A stretch of DNA of 64,000 nt from Picocystis sp. L7 (taxonomy: Eukaryota > Chlorophyta > Picocystophyceae > Picocystales > Picocystaceae): NCBI GenBank assembly GCA_020975725.1, contig QXJR01000009.1:833643-897642 (forward strand). The letters are read 5' to 3'. Shown one piece after another: positions 10,811 through 21,140 of this stretch. The translations under genes and the position numbers were made by a program. Under the pieces are notes generated by a model. The model had not been told where the DNA came from. It ran no database searches and worked only from the letters and a program-made list of their open reading frames with translations. The first letter of the stretch is position 1, and each line of letters begins with the position of its first letter.

Positions 10811-12053
10811 GAACAGACATCAATCAATGGAACATGGGTTTATGGTAACTCAAGTTGGCTGTTTTCCATACTACCTCTTCCGATATTGTAATTTTCCTTC
10901 TACTTAGATGGTGATTGCCTGATTTCCCTTTGTCATCTTAAGTGACATACCTTCCATAGTGCTGAGATACAGCGTAGCTACTTATGGGTGTGGATGTTCC
11001 CATCTACGCGTCGACCCCAAAAGTTCGGCTAGCTCTTCCATAGAGTCGCAACTCGATTGCGACATTTGCAAGTGTGACTGTCATGTAAAATGGTTTAGCT
11101 GTAAGTAGTAATTTAGTACCTCCATTTGTTGGTGTGCGTGCTTCGCAACAAATAACTTTGTGATTGTTTGAGTTGGAAGTTTGCATGCTAATTGCTCGTG
11201 ATGCTTGAAAAAACTATCTATATAACCATGTTGATACGTCAATGCACGACATGACAATGAGTACAGCATGCAAACTCGGTAGCATGCACATTAGGATCTT
11301 GTCCACCTAGGAGCGAAGGATGATAGTACTTTGTCCGTGCTAGGCAATTTCCTATTGGTGAAAGAACCATCATGTCACGAAGAGGACTCAACCAATCCGC
11401 ATTAGTCTTTGAATGGTGATGTGAACCTTTCCGTTAAAGTACAAATTGTGCCTCCTAGTCATAGGTTGCTTAGCAATTATTTGTGTGCATATCTATCCTT
11501 CACTTTCGTGACACTAGTATTGTAGAGCGTCCGTGGAGACATTGCCGGTTCACACACGTTTTGGGTCACAACGAGGCCAAGATGCAAGGAAAGAAGTTGG
11601 GAACCGCTTTCAAGGGCACGTTTGTGGAGCGTCAGCCATCTGGGAAGGCTCCTGCTAACTGGCGCGAGTCTCGGCGATGTTGGGAAGCCGCAATAAGCCC
11701 GTGCTTGGTGGAGGCATGCACTCGAGAAGTCGTCAAGGCAAAAGTCTATATTCAAGTCAAGTGAGGGGGCCTCTAGAGGGCCCCAAGCCGATAGCGGTTC
11801 AGGGTGGTACCTTTATCTCCATGGGGCGCCTGGTGGTCACGTGGCCCTGTCGCCCTCATCGGACGCTTGCACGGCAGGCAAGCACGTGACCTAGATCCCC
11901 AGGGTGCTTCCCCACCCTTCGATCGAGCTCGGGAGATTCGGGGGGATACGGTCCACCCTTCTGCCCGAGTCCCCTAGAATTGCCTCGAACTAAGCATGGG
12001 AAGACTTCTGCAAATCGGGTCAACCCGGATTTTGGTGCAACTGGTTTCGGGTG
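10811..12053. other. Intergenic region and left flank of Harbinger A
   Basis: No gene is recognised from the end of the histidine-motif protein to the transposon accessory ORF. A change to GC-rich sequence at about 11.77 kb may mark the left boundary region of transposon A. ATTTTGGTGCAACT at 12029-12042 recurs near that element's other end. Confidence 0.4.
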
Positions 12054-12839
12054 ATGATGTTCCCCTTCTTTCCGAGGGCCCGTGGGCTTCCGATCCCGGA
12101 CCAACTGGAATGGAGCAACAGGGACGTCCTCTGTGGCACTTGTCGAAATATCGATTGTTCGGGGACTGGCGGGAAGGTCGGGTGGGCAGGGACGACCGTC
12201 GGCCAATGCGCCGATGGCGATGATGCATGTTCCAATGCCGGGGATCCAGAGAGGAATGCGCACAAAATTGGTGCGAACACGTCCACGCAAAACCGGGGTC
12301 GGACGTGGACGCTAGCGCACCAGAAGGCGCTCCTCCGTACCGTCCTGGACGAGGAATGCTGCTTCTTCGAGAAGGTCTCGAATGTGGAGAAGAATAGCGC
12401 GTGGAAGTTGCTGTTGGAACGGATGCGAGGATCCTACCCGGACCTCTTCGGCGGTTGGATATTGCATCGAAATGTGGTGCAGAGGAGATTGATGGATATT
12501 ATCCGCCTACACCGCGAGAACGAGCAGGAAGCGTTGCGAGCGACTAGTCGCGGAGGAGGGAGAGCGGACGAGGAATTCGCCCAACTGTATGAGGTTAGCG
12601 AAAAGATGGAGGAGGCGAAGGCGAGGATAGGAGCGGAGGCCAGCCAGAAAAATCTGGCTCGCGAGGAGAAGGAGCGACTTGGCGAACTCCTGCGGGAGCA
12701 CAAGTTGCAACGCGCCGGGAAGCGAAAGCGATGAACGTCGCCTACCAGCAAGTCACCGGACGAGGCTGATGGACGTGGGGGTGGGCGACGTCGTCGCTCT
12801 TCCGCGACGAGAGAACGAGAAACACGGGTTACTTGCTTC

Positions 12840-13565
12840 TGTTACGCAAGGTCACCCTACCCCCATCGAGGGTAGCTCCAATTCAAAGGATAGACAGTAA
12901 CAATTGCAGTGAAAAGTGGGGAGAGGCCTTCCCTTAGTGAGGACTGACCCGGCTCTGAGCCCAATACTCTCGACGGGACGGGAAGTCCCCCCAATCAAGA
13001 CTGGGACTGAATGGACCAGCTTCAGGAACCCGGGTTCACCCCCCTTACTAATTGGGAAACAGACCCGGGCTCAGTCGGGGCGAATCCCCCCCAAGTGGAT
13101 CGAACGGTGGAATACCCTGGTGACCGGATAGGGTCGGCAACTACACAGCCCGAGGACCGTCCGATGGGGACGCGGGGGCCCACGTGGGCCCCCAACTACC
13201 TGTTGAGCGGATAAGGAGGGCAGTTTCCACCACTCGTTCTCCACGAGAGATCGAAAGAAGAAGGGGAGCAACCCACTTGCTAGAAGAGAACTTTGCTTGA
13301 GCCAGCAACCGGCTGTCCCCTTTCCCTCGTGAGCTTGGTGCGCCATTCTCTTCGGTCGCCAACTGCTCCGGACGACCAGCAAGAAGCTCTCCTACGACCC
13401 CAACCGAGAGGAACTCCTCACTTGAAAAGGAAAGCGAGAGAAGACCGGGAACTAGGGACCTCCCAAGGCGCTCTACGACCCTTTTTCCTCCAACAACCGG
13501 ACAAGGACAAGGTGCACAGGGAGAAAACGTGTGTGAAAAGTGTCCCTCACGGACGCTTGGTAACA
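12840..13565 (+). repeat. 5' LTR of DNMT-Gypsy-1
   Basis: 726 bp, TGTTACGCAAGG...GGTAACA, with a 6-bp inverted terminus. Matches 19875-20600 with no difference noticed. It must drive transcription of the element, but I could not identify a TATA box with confidence. Confidence 0.95.
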
Positions 13566-13611
13566 CTGTCGAAGCCTAAGCTCCAGGTGTACTCTTTGAA
13601 CGACCCGTAAC

Positions 13612-14868
13612 ATGGAGGAAGGTGACCCTGCCACCCGTATGGGTACACTTCGGAGGGAGCTTGAACAAGAAAAAGACCGAAGAAACGCTCTTGAAGTCCA
13701 GGTGGCTGAGCTCCAGCAACTCCTTGAAGAACTTCAAGCAACGAAGGCGAATGAAGCTGAGGATGGTGACGAAGAACCTCTTGGCGAGGAGGTACCCCAA
13801 GAAGACACGAGCATGGAAGAAGAGGGTGTTGTCATCCCATCAGAGAGAGAGGGCTTGCCACACCTCATTAGTGTATATGGCACAGCCTTACAAGACTCAA
13901 AAAATATATCCAAGGTGTCGTTGGAGAAGCCCGACAAGTTTACGGGCCTAGAGCTAGAGGACAGCCCCTACGCCCTCATGTATTGGTACCGAGACGTTCT
14001 TTGCTGGTGCCAAGCCTACGCCTTTAATAGGCCAATGGAACAACTGGTTCTTGCTATTAATCAAGCCTTGGCAGGTACCGCAAAGGCAATGGTGCAGAAT
14101 CTGATAATGCGAGACCCAAGCGCGCTCTCGTCAGTGGAAGACCTGTATCGGTACTTGCGTCGAACCTTTCAAAACCAAGACCCCGGGCCGGAAGCGTGGC
14201 GGGAATTCCATACCACCCGAATGAAGCGAACAGAAAATGTCTTGCAATTTCTCAACAGATTGGTGCAGTTGAGCTTTGTCGTTAACGCGAGCAGCTCACC
14301 TGTGTGTCGAACGCTTACAGAAAATGACATATCCGCTCGTCTTCAGCATGGTCTTCCAGGACATTTGCAAAGCGCTCTGTACAAACACCTGGACCATCTG
14401 ATTGAAGTGGACAAAGCTCCTGACATGGAGCCTGGAAGTCTCGCCGCAATCATTTTCAAACTGGAGCGTGAGATAAACGAGCATGCGAAGAAGGACACTC
14501 GGCAACCAGTGAACAATTGGAAACCGCGTTCTACAGGTGGGCCCTTCAACCGAACATCGCGCTACCCAGCCTCGCAGTCACCAGCAGCAATGGCAGCTGC
14601 TCTACCTACAGCAAGGCCCAGCAATAGTGCTAAGGAGAGCTCTCCAGCAACACGGCAACGCAAACGATTTGATGACCTGGATGAAAACCAGAAGACTTCC
14701 ATCATCAGAGTGCAAACTCAGTTAGCGAACAAGCCCTTGGGTGCGAAGTTGACACAGGAAGAGCGAGACCTCTGCCTGTCACATGCCTTATGCTTGCGCT
14801 GCCGCCGATATGGTCACGACCAGGCGGCCTGCAAGATGGCATCTGTGATGGGTGCCCCAAAAAACTAG
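13612..14868 (+). CDS. gag: Gag of DNMT-Gypsy-1
   Basis: A 418-residue capsid/nucleocapsid protein from a good ATG 46 bp after the LTR. Residues 8-60 form a charged coiled coil. The middle (about 120-275) is a Ty3/gypsy retrotransposon gag capsid domain ([15 protein letters not shown], then [17 protein letters not shown]). The C-terminus has a CCHC zinc knuckle, C394-x2-C397-x4-H402-x4-C407, for RNA binding. The gene ends in ...CCA AAA AAC TAG, where the last sense codons form a -1 slippery heptamer. It is closely related to the gag at 39319. Confidence 0.93.
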   Translation: MEEGDPATRMGTLRRELEQEKDRRNALEVQVAELQQLLEELQATKANEAEDGDEEPLGEEVPQEDTSMEEEGVVIPSEREGLPHLISVYGTALQDSKNISKVSLEKPDKFTGLELEDSPYALMYWYRDVLCWCQAYAFNRPMEQLVLAINQALAGTAKAMVQNLIMRDPSALSSVEDLYRYLRRTFQNQDPGPEAWREFHTTRMKRTENVLQFLNRLVQLSFVVNASSSPVCRTLTENDISARLQHGLPGHLQSALYKHLDHLIEVDKAPDMEPGSLAAIIFKLEREINEHAKKDTRQPVNNWKPRSTGGPFNRTSRYPASQSPAAMAAALPTARPSNSAKESSPATRQRKRFDDLDENQKTSIIRVQTQLANKPLGAKLTQEERDLCLSHALCLRCRRYGHDQAACKMASVMGAPKN

Positions 14869-14906
14869 TGGCGCTCCGTCCGGTAACTATAGTTACCGAG
14901 ACGGAG
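14859..14906 (+). promoter_or_regulatory. Programmed -1 ribosomal frameshift signal, gag to pol
   Basis: The heptamer A AAA AAC (14859-14865) is in the gag frame immediately before the TAG stop. After an 8-base spacer a strong hairpin follows at 14874-14906: CTCCGTC pairs with GACGGAG (one unpaired A) and CGGTAAC pairs with GTTACCG around a small loop. Slipping back one base enters the pol frame at CTA 14865. The same heptamer, spacer and stem occur at 40572-40619 with stem-preserving changes. A AAA AAC is a classical retroviral slippery sequence. Confidence 0.85.
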
Positions 14907-17900
14907 CCGGGAGCGAAATCTGCAGCCGCCCCGGTTACCAAGAAAAGGGATCCCGTCTGCCTCCATTCACTCACTAACAACAGGCCTAGACATGAGTTCC
15001 TTGCTGCTGAGACTTATTTTGGGAAGAAGCCCAACAAAATCAGAACCCAAGCATACCTGGACACCCTAGCGAGTTATTGTTTCATCAGTGAACGACTCTT
15101 CGATACACTGCGGCAATCTGACCCACAGGGTCTGTCCTGGGGATACACTACACAGACTTACGAATACAGTGTGGCTGTGGGCGAGCAAGTCCACACTGCC
15201 CCAGTAATTCAGGCTTCATTTTCGATCGATGGGTTCCGAGCCCGCATCGAGTTTGGAGTGGCACCTCTGGAAACATTCGATTGTATTCTGGGTGCGACCT
15301 TCTGTCACAAGCATTTGAAAGCACTTGATTGGCAGAATCATCGAATGATTCTCTGCAACAAAAATGGGACCAGTTTCTCAGTATATGGAGACCATCAGTT
15401 CCTCGCATCAAGGAAGCTGGACCTGATCGTTCCACGCAGTGAGGCTCGGAAAGCGGTGAAGCACCCTGGCTGTCTACTCTTAATGATACAGCCAATGGAC
15501 ACGACCCCTGAACTGGTCAGTGAAGAATCAGATTTTAGCGCTATGCGCAGCACAGTCAGCGACGAATGGCCACTAAGCGATAGCGATAAGGAAAGGCTGG
15601 ATACTTTAGTGAACAAGCGATACAAGCATTTATTTGAACCTCGCACAGAGCTACCGCCTGAACGGGCACCGGGCGAGCTATTCAAAATCCAGTTGGTCGA
15701 TGGCGCTACGCCACAGTACAGAAATTACTATCGCCTCTCCCCGCAACAACAGGCTGCCCTGAAAGAGCTAGTGGCTGAATATGTTGACGCTGGGAAGATG
15801 GACCTCTGTGCTGGGTCAAGCTGGGGAGCCCCAGTCATCCTGGTTCCTAAGAAGGACGGTGGCTGGCGTGTCGTGTTCGACTATCGTTTATTGAACAGTG
15901 TCACCGTCAAGGACAGGTACCCCCTCCCCAGAATTGATGACTATTTACAGAATCTCCGGGGTGCAAAATTCTTCTCCTCCCTGGATGCGCTGGACGGTTT
16001 CCATCAGGTGCGAATGGATCCTGCAGATATTGACAAAACAGCAGTTGTTACCCCGTTCGGGTCTTATGTATGGAAGGTTATGCCCATGGGGGCAGCCAAC
16101 GCCCCAGCCATGTTTCAACGCATGATGAATAGGGTATTTGGGCATTTACTTTATCTGAAAGTATATATGGACGATATCTTGATACACTCCGAAACAGCAG
16201 AGCAGCACTTCAGCCACCTCGAGGAGTTCTTGGCCACCTGTGAGCACGCTGATATTCGGTTAAAAAGGTCAAAGTGCCACTTCTTTATGAGAAAACTGGA
16301 GTGGGTAGGATTCAGTATTAGGGACGGTCAGCTTGCTTGCACTGATCACTTACTGTCCAAGATACAGCAATTCCCCCGCCCCCGAACACAGCGCGAGAAT
16401 ATGGCCTTCCTTGGACTCTGCCAGTTTTACATGAGGTTCGTGCCTCACTATGCGGAGCTAGCGGCACCCCTCACTGAATTAAACCAGATTGCATTGAAGC
16501 ATAATTTCGACGCTTACTGGAAGGCGCCGCAGGAACAATCCTATAAGGACCTGGTAAAAGCTTTAACCTCAGCGCCAGTACTTACGCTGTTTGATGAAGA
16601 TCGGCCAATTAGGATCGAAACGGATGCATCTGATATTGGAATGGGTGCAGCCTTTATGCAGCAAGACAAGCAGGGCATGTGGCAACCGGTAGAATACTGG
16701 TCCAAGAAGTTCAACACGGCACAGCAGAACTACCATCCTGCTGAGAAAGAGACGTGTGCGATACTTTATGCACTGCAACATTGGAGGCACCTAGTATTTG
16801 GGCAGCAGTTTACTGTCGTCACCGACAATAAAGCTAGCCAGTTCATTGGGACAAAAGCGACCGAACAGCTCTCACCTCGCGAGATGCGATGGGTCGAAAA
16901 GCTGGCCTATTTCGCACCGTTTACGATCGAGTACAGGCCAGGCAAGGAGAATGTAGGCCCAGATTACCTTTCTCGACATTCAGCGAAAGTCAGCGGTGGC
17001 GAGACATACTGCATCTTAGACCTTTGCGCTGGCATGGGCACAACCTTGCGGGCGCTGGAGCTGGTGATACCGGAAGCTGCCCACATCACGATAGATTACA
17101 TAGCAGTGGAGAAAGATAAGGACTGCCGTAGCGTAATTTCACGTGTGTTCCACCAAGTCCGCCTAGCCCGTCCTGGATTGTTCACACGTAAGGACATCTT
17201 CCGTTACGGCAACGATGTTACCACTCTAGTACATCGACGGAAACTCCCCCACGCGCATCTGATTATTGCTGGGGTGCCCTGCCAACCATTTTCGAAGGCA
17301 AACACGGATTTTACCAGGCCCCCGTTAGGCCTGTATGATACCCGAGAGCTCTTTACAGCAGTGGCTAAGCTTCGCGAGCGTTTACGGTCACCTGATTTTA
17401 TACTGGAATGCACTCCGTTTGCCCCTCATCTGGCGTCCCACTTGGAGACAGTTGCAGAATGGTTTGGGGAGCCCCAACGCGAGGACCTGTCAGCGTATTG
17501 TGCACAGTCTCGACTACGACTGTGTTGGACATCATTACCAGCTTCTACACCGCAGATCAGCCTACTCGAACGACTTTCGATGACCTGGCAAGACTGCCTG
17601 GATGCTGGCTCACGAGTGCCGCTGGACGCATTCGATCAACCCCGCCTGAAATGCCCCACCTTGATGGCTAGCGCACGATCCCACAGTGATCGCTCGCGTT
17701 CCACATGGGTGCATGATCTGGAGGGAGCATTGCGCCCGCTTACGATAACTGAGCGGGAGCGACTCGTCGGTATGCAAGCTGGGGACACTGCTGCACTTCA
17801 CGTCAGCGAACCCAGTCGGCAGCGCATGTGTGGCAATGCATTCCCAGTGGGATGGATTGCGCACATGCTACACCGATGGATGAACCACACACGGACGCTT

Positions 17901-19847
17901 CGACCGCTAGCTAGCCGCAGTCCTGCGGGGACTGTGTGTGGATCAATCGCGTCTTTAACAGATCAACATCCCGATCGAACATCCTTGACAGGACAGACCA
18001 ATGAGCCGCCGCCTATACTCGACCGTATACGAGTTGCCGCTGAAGCTGATCCACAGTACCAGAGGCTGTTGAGGTCACCCCCAGAGAAATCAACAGTACG
18101 CGATGGCCTCCTTTTTGAGGTCTCGACTAATGCTCAACCAGTCCTGGTCGTTCCATCGGACAATTCCTTGAGACAGGAGTTGTTGCATATGATACACGAC
18201 CAGCGACACTTTGGATCTGCGCGAACGTTCGCAGATGCCAAGCGTCACTTCACATGGACAGGCATCCGATCGCACATCGATCACTTTGTTTCACGTTGTC
18301 CTGTGTGTCAGCTTCAGAAACCTGGGAACCGGTCACGACTTGTGCCGTTATGTCCAGAATTCAGATTCTACCCTTATCCATTCCACACGGTGGTGCTGGA
18401 CGTGGTAGAAAACTTGCCCCTCACATCGCTAGGGCATAATGCAGTGCTAACTATTGTGGACAAATTTACGAAGTTCGCAATCTATATACCAATTCATTCA
18501 ACTTGGAGTGCTCATCGACAAGCACAATGCATAATGGATGGCCTGGTGTACAAATACCATACACCTGTGCATATACATACTGACAATGGCCCAGCTTATC
18601 GGGCCCTCTTCCAAGCTTTCTGCAGAGCCTTAGGAGTCAGGCATGTCACAGGGACACCATACCACTCTCAGTCACAGGGTGGGGCAGAAAGGCAGCATCG
18701 CACACTTCTGCAGACGCTGCGTACAACGTGCGCTGAAAAACATCAGTGGGACCAGTACTTGCAAGCTGCTGCGCATGCGTATAACGATACGGTGCACACT
18801 GTCACTCAGCACTCTCCTTTCGAGTTACTTTTTGGCTGCCCAGCCAGACTACCATGGCATCTGCAACTGCCCACATGTGAAGGACTGGAGCAGAATCAAA
18901 CCATTACCACCTTCGATAAGCGGGTCACAGCCTTGTTAGCCAAGCACCGTACGGTGTATCAGGCCGTGCAGGACAATCTGGTCACGGCCGCCGACCAGAT
19001 CGCTAAAGCTACAGCACATCGACCCAAGAAAGCCTTCGCTGTCGGAGACAAAGTAAAGGTCCAGTACGGCCTCAAAGGACCCACAGACAAACATAAATTG
19101 GATCCATATTTTGTGGGGCCCTACATAATCAAACAGGTGCTGAAAAACGGATCATACCAACTGGACTTACCACCGGGCTCTGCCTTTTCAGATCGCATAC
19201 ATGGCAACAGATTGGAACCTTGGGTGGACTCAGACTTGACACTATTCCCAATGGATGAACACAGGCAGCCCGCTATAACACCCTTGCAAGATACAGCAGC
19301 CATGCAGCTTGAAGCTGCATCATACCGCATCAGAAGATACTTGCTCCGCGATTACTCCGCATTCCCTACATTGCCTGTTAAGTACTGGATTGAGAGCAAT
19401 TTGACTGACGCTTCGCAACGATACTTCTGGGTGGATGAGTCCTCTCCCCTACTTGAGGAATTCTTACCGCTGGAAGAAAACAACGGGTGTATCCCTGAGA
19501 AGGGCATCACACCAGCAAACTATGAAGCCGTCAGGACACACAAAAAGACAACCTATCTGCAGTCGCCAGCTCCCATCATGATCAACACCTGGCCCTTCAA
19601 CAAGTTACCATACGAGACAAGACGACGACCCCAACTGCCAGCGCCCTCAGACCTAGTAGGCTGCGTGATACAAGAATTGTTCCACTTGGAGGACAGGCCA
19701 GTGTACTATCAGGGCCTCGTCCAGGAAAAGGAAGGGGACCTTTTTGAAGTCTTATGGACAGATGGAAAGACCGATTACTACCTCGAACATCAGGTTCGAT
19801 CAATGATTTATGACCCAGTAGCCTACATATACGACTTCCAGGCATAG
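14865..19847 (+). CDS. pol: Pol polyprotein with embedded cytosine-C5 DNA methyltransferase (DNMT-Gypsy-1)
   Basis: Read by -1 frameshift from gag; intact over ~1660 codons. In order: aspartic protease (active-site-like DTLAS at 15060 instead of DTGA/DSGA); reverse transcriptase with YMDD at 16164-16175; RNase H (catalytic D at 16623); then an inserted DNA methyltransferase, about 17008-17880. The latter has motif I DLCAGMG, motif [10 protein letters not shown] with catalytic Cys at 17280-17282, motif VI ECTP (usually ENV; Glu at 17406), motif VIII QSRLR, motif IX-like [12 protein letters not shown] and motif [10 protein letters not shown]. Integrase follows: HHCC finger 18183-18320, acidic residues D18399, D18582, E18687. 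A GPY/F module lies at ~19060-19215 and a C-terminal segment at ~19650-19815 looks Tudor-like (VGCVIQ...YYQGLV...VLWTDGK). The methyltransferase probably modifies cytosine in the element's own cDNA or near integration sites (inference). Confidence 0.93.
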   Translation, partial: LVALRPVTIVTETEPGAKSAAAPVTKKRDPVCLHSLTNNRPRHEFLAAETYFGKKPNKIRTQAYLDTLASYCFISERLFDTLRQSDPQGLSWGYTTQTYEYSVAVGEQVHTAPVIQASFSIDGFRARIEFGVAPLETFDCILGATFCHKHLKALDWQNHRMILCNKNGTSFSVYGDHQFLASRKLDLIVPRSEARKAVKHPGCLLLMIQPMDTTPELVSEESDFSAMRSTVSDEWPLSDSDKERLDTLVNKRYKHLFEPRTELPPERAPGELFKIQLVDGATPQYRNYYRLSPQQQAALKELVAEYVDAGKMDLCAGSSWGAPVILVPKKDGGWRVVFDYRLLNSVTVKDRYPLPRIDDYLQNLRGAKFFSSLDALDGFHQVRMDPADIDKTAVVTPFGSYVWKVMPMGAANAPAMFQRMMNRVFGHLLYLKVYMDDILIHSETAEQHFSHLEEFLATCEHADIRLKRSKCHFFMRKLEWVGFSIRDGQLACTDHLLSKIQQFPRPRTQRENMAFLGLCQFYMRFVPHYAELAAPLTELNQIALKHNFDAYWKAPQEQSYKDLVKALTSAPVLTLFDEDRPIRIETDASDIGMGAAFMQQDKQGMWQPVEYWSKKFNTAQQNYHPAEKETCAILYALQHWRHLVFGQQFTVVTDNKASQFIGTKATEQLSPREMRWVEKLAYFAPFTIEYRPGKENVGPDYLSRHSAKVSGGETYCILDLCAGMGTTLRALELVIPEAAHITIDYIAVEKDKDCRSVISRVFHQVRLARPGLFTRKDIFRYGNDVTTLVHRRKLPHAHLIIAGVPCQPFSKANTDFTRPPLGLYDTRELFTAVAKLRERLRSPDFILECTPFAPHLASHLETVAEWFGEPQREDLSAYCAQSRLRLCWTSLPASTPQISLLERLSMTWQDCLDAGSRVPLDAFDQPRLKCPTLMASARSHSDRSRSTWVHDLEGALRPLTITERERLVGMQAGDTAALHVSEPSRQRMCGNAFPVGWIAHMLHRWMNHTRTLRPLASRSPAGTVCGSIASLTDQHPDRTSLTGQTNEPPPILDRIRVAAEADPQYQRLLRSPPEKSTVRDGLLFEVSTNAQPVLVVPSDNSLRQELLHMIHDQRHFGSARTFADAKRHFTWTGIRSHIDHFVSRCPVCQLQKPGNRSRLVPLCPEFRFYPYPFHTVVLDVVENLPLTSLGHNAVLTIVDKFTKFAIYIPIHSTWSAHRQAQCIMDGLVYKYHTPVHIHTDNGPAYRALFQAFCRALGVRHVTGTPYHSQSQGGAERQHRTLLQTLRTTCAEKHQWDQYLQAAAHAYNDTVHTVTQHSPFELLFGCPARLPWHLQLPTCEGLEQNQTITTFDKRVTALLAKHRTVYQAVQDNLVTAADQIAKATAHRPKKAFAVGDKVKVQYGLKGPTDKHKLDPYFVGPYIIKQVLKNGSYQLDLPPGSAFSDRIHGNRLEPWVDSDLTLFPMDEHRQPAITPLQDTAAMQLEAASYRIRRYLLRDYSAFPTLPVKYWIESNLTDASQRYFWVDESSPLLEEFLPLEENNGCIPEKGITPANYEAVRTHKKTTYLQSPAPIMINTWPFNKLPYETRRRPQLPAPSDLVGCVIQELFHLEDRPVYYQGLVQEKEGDLFEVLWTDGKTDYYLEHQVRSMIYDPVAYIYDFQA

Positions 19848-19874
19848 AGCCCTCGAAGTCTGAAGCCGGGAGAG

Positions 19875-20600
19875 TGTTACGCAAGGTCACCCTACCCCCA
19901 TCGAGGGTAGCTCCAATTCAAAGGATAGACAGTAACAATTGCAGTGAAAAGTGGGGAGAGGCCTTCCCTTAGTGAGGACTGACCCGGCTCTGAGCCCAAT
20001 ACTCTCGACGGGACGGGAAGTCCCCCCAATCAAGACTGGGACTGAATGGACCAGCTTCAGGAACCCGGGTTCACCCCCCTTACTAATTGGGAAACAGACC
20101 CGGGCTCAGTCGGGGCGAATCCCCCCCAAGTGGATCGAACGGTGGAATACCCTGGTGACCGGATAGGGTCGGCAACTACACAGCCCGAGGACCGTCCGAT
20201 GGGGACGCGGGGGCCCACGTGGGCCCCCAACTACCTGTTGAGCGGATAAGGAGGGCAGTTTCCACCACTCGTTCTCCACGAGAGATCGAAAGAAGAAGGG
20301 GAGCAACCCACTTGCTAGAAGAGAACTTTGCTTGAGCCAGCAACCGGCTGTCCCCTTTCCCTCGTGAGCTTGGTGCGCCATTCTCTTCGGTCGCCAACTG
20401 CTCCGGACGACCAGCAAGAAGCTCTCCTACGACCCCAACCGAGAGGAACTCCTCACTTGAAAAGGAAAGCGAGAGAAGACCGGGAACTAGGGACCTCCCA
20501 AGGCGCTCTACGACCCTTTTTCCTCCAACAACCGGACAAGGACAAGGTGCACAGGGAGAAAACGTGTGTGAAAAGTGTCCCTCACGGACGCTTGGTAACA
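19875..20600 (+). repeat. 3' LTR of DNMT-Gypsy-1
   Basis: 726 bp, apparently identical to 12840-13565. It is followed by CTTC (20601-20604), the second copy of the target duplication. Confidence 0.95.
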
Positions 20601-20865
20601 CTTCCGTGAGGAGCTGAAGGTCATGCGCCGAGAAAGAGTGTACGACCGCGCAATGAGGGAGTACGAGGTGCAATCGAGATTGTTCCGCAAGAATCCGGTT
20701 CGCTTCCCGGAGCCACTGCCACTGGAAGAATACGTTGGGTGGCACTTGAAAGGACATTCCACCATCACGACTTCTTTGACGTACGAGTGTTCGACGCACA
20801 TCGATGAAGTCGAAGTTGAAGTCGAGTCTCCAAACAAGGAGCGAAGTGGAAAAGACCAGTAGTAG

Positions 20866-21140
20866 GTTGTAAATGTAATCGGCTTGCATCTAGTACTACA
20901 AATGTTTTGAAATCAATGTAATAGTTGCTTCTTCTCAATGAATGCGTTTGACAGGACTTCTCTTGTCCACTTCCAAGAGTACAACTCCCATGCCCATTTG
21001 CAACTGATGGTTCTTGCAGTTGGTCCCCACAGTGATGGCTGCCCAAGCCTTGCAGTAGCTCCTACTTCCAAATAAAGACTGATGCTGATGAAAAGAAGGA
21101 ATGCCGTTCATAGATTTGCTGTTGCTGAAAAGAAGGAATG
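20866..21140. other. Harbinger A internal sequence with short repeats
   Basis: No gene. Before the solo LTR the sequence holds imperfect direct repeats of a unit containing AAGAAGGAATGCCGTTCATA, which continue on the other side of the LTR from 22274. Confidence 0.5.

Larger units (their letters stand above)
12840..20600 (+). mobile_element. DNMT-Gypsy-1: complete Ty3/gypsy LTR retrotransposon with a DNA methyltransferase
   Basis: A 7761-bp element has 726-bp LTRs (12840-13565 and 19875-20600), each running TGTTAC...GTAACA, and a 4-bp target duplication CTTC (12836-12839 and 20601-20604). I found no difference between the LTRs, so insertion is very recent. The internal region carries gag and then pol in the -1 frame. 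A purine-rich GGGAGAG precedes the 3' LTR as a polypurine tract. Behind the 5' LTR is CTGTCGAAGC, shared with DNMT-Gypsy-2, in place of the usual TGG-initiated tRNA primer site. The insertion split the accessory ORF of Harbinger A. Confidence 0.95.
12054..20862 (+). pseudogene. Myb/SANT-like accessory ORF of Harbinger A, split by a retrotransposon
   Basis: The frame from ATG 12054 carries a Trp-started helical block from about 12300 (WTLAHQKALL...DEECCFFEKV) that aligns with the Myb-like protein at 52336. A charged coiled-coil region ending KRKR follows, then a TGA at 12732. The same frame stays open after this stop to 12839, where the gypsy element begins. Skipping the element and one copy of the CTTC target duplication, it resumes at 20605 in frame and runs to the stop at 20860-20862 (FREELKVMRRERVYD...). 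The ancestral ORF was therefore 12054-12839 joined to 20605-20862, now broken by one stop and one insertion. In this transposon group such proteins bind the element's ends and assist the transposase. Confidence 0.7.

Noticed and set aside
20176-20889. 237-codon minus-strand frame overlapping the 3' LTR of DNMT-Gypsy-1
   Set aside because: Most of it is antisense LTR sequence that is also present at the 5' LTR; no domain.
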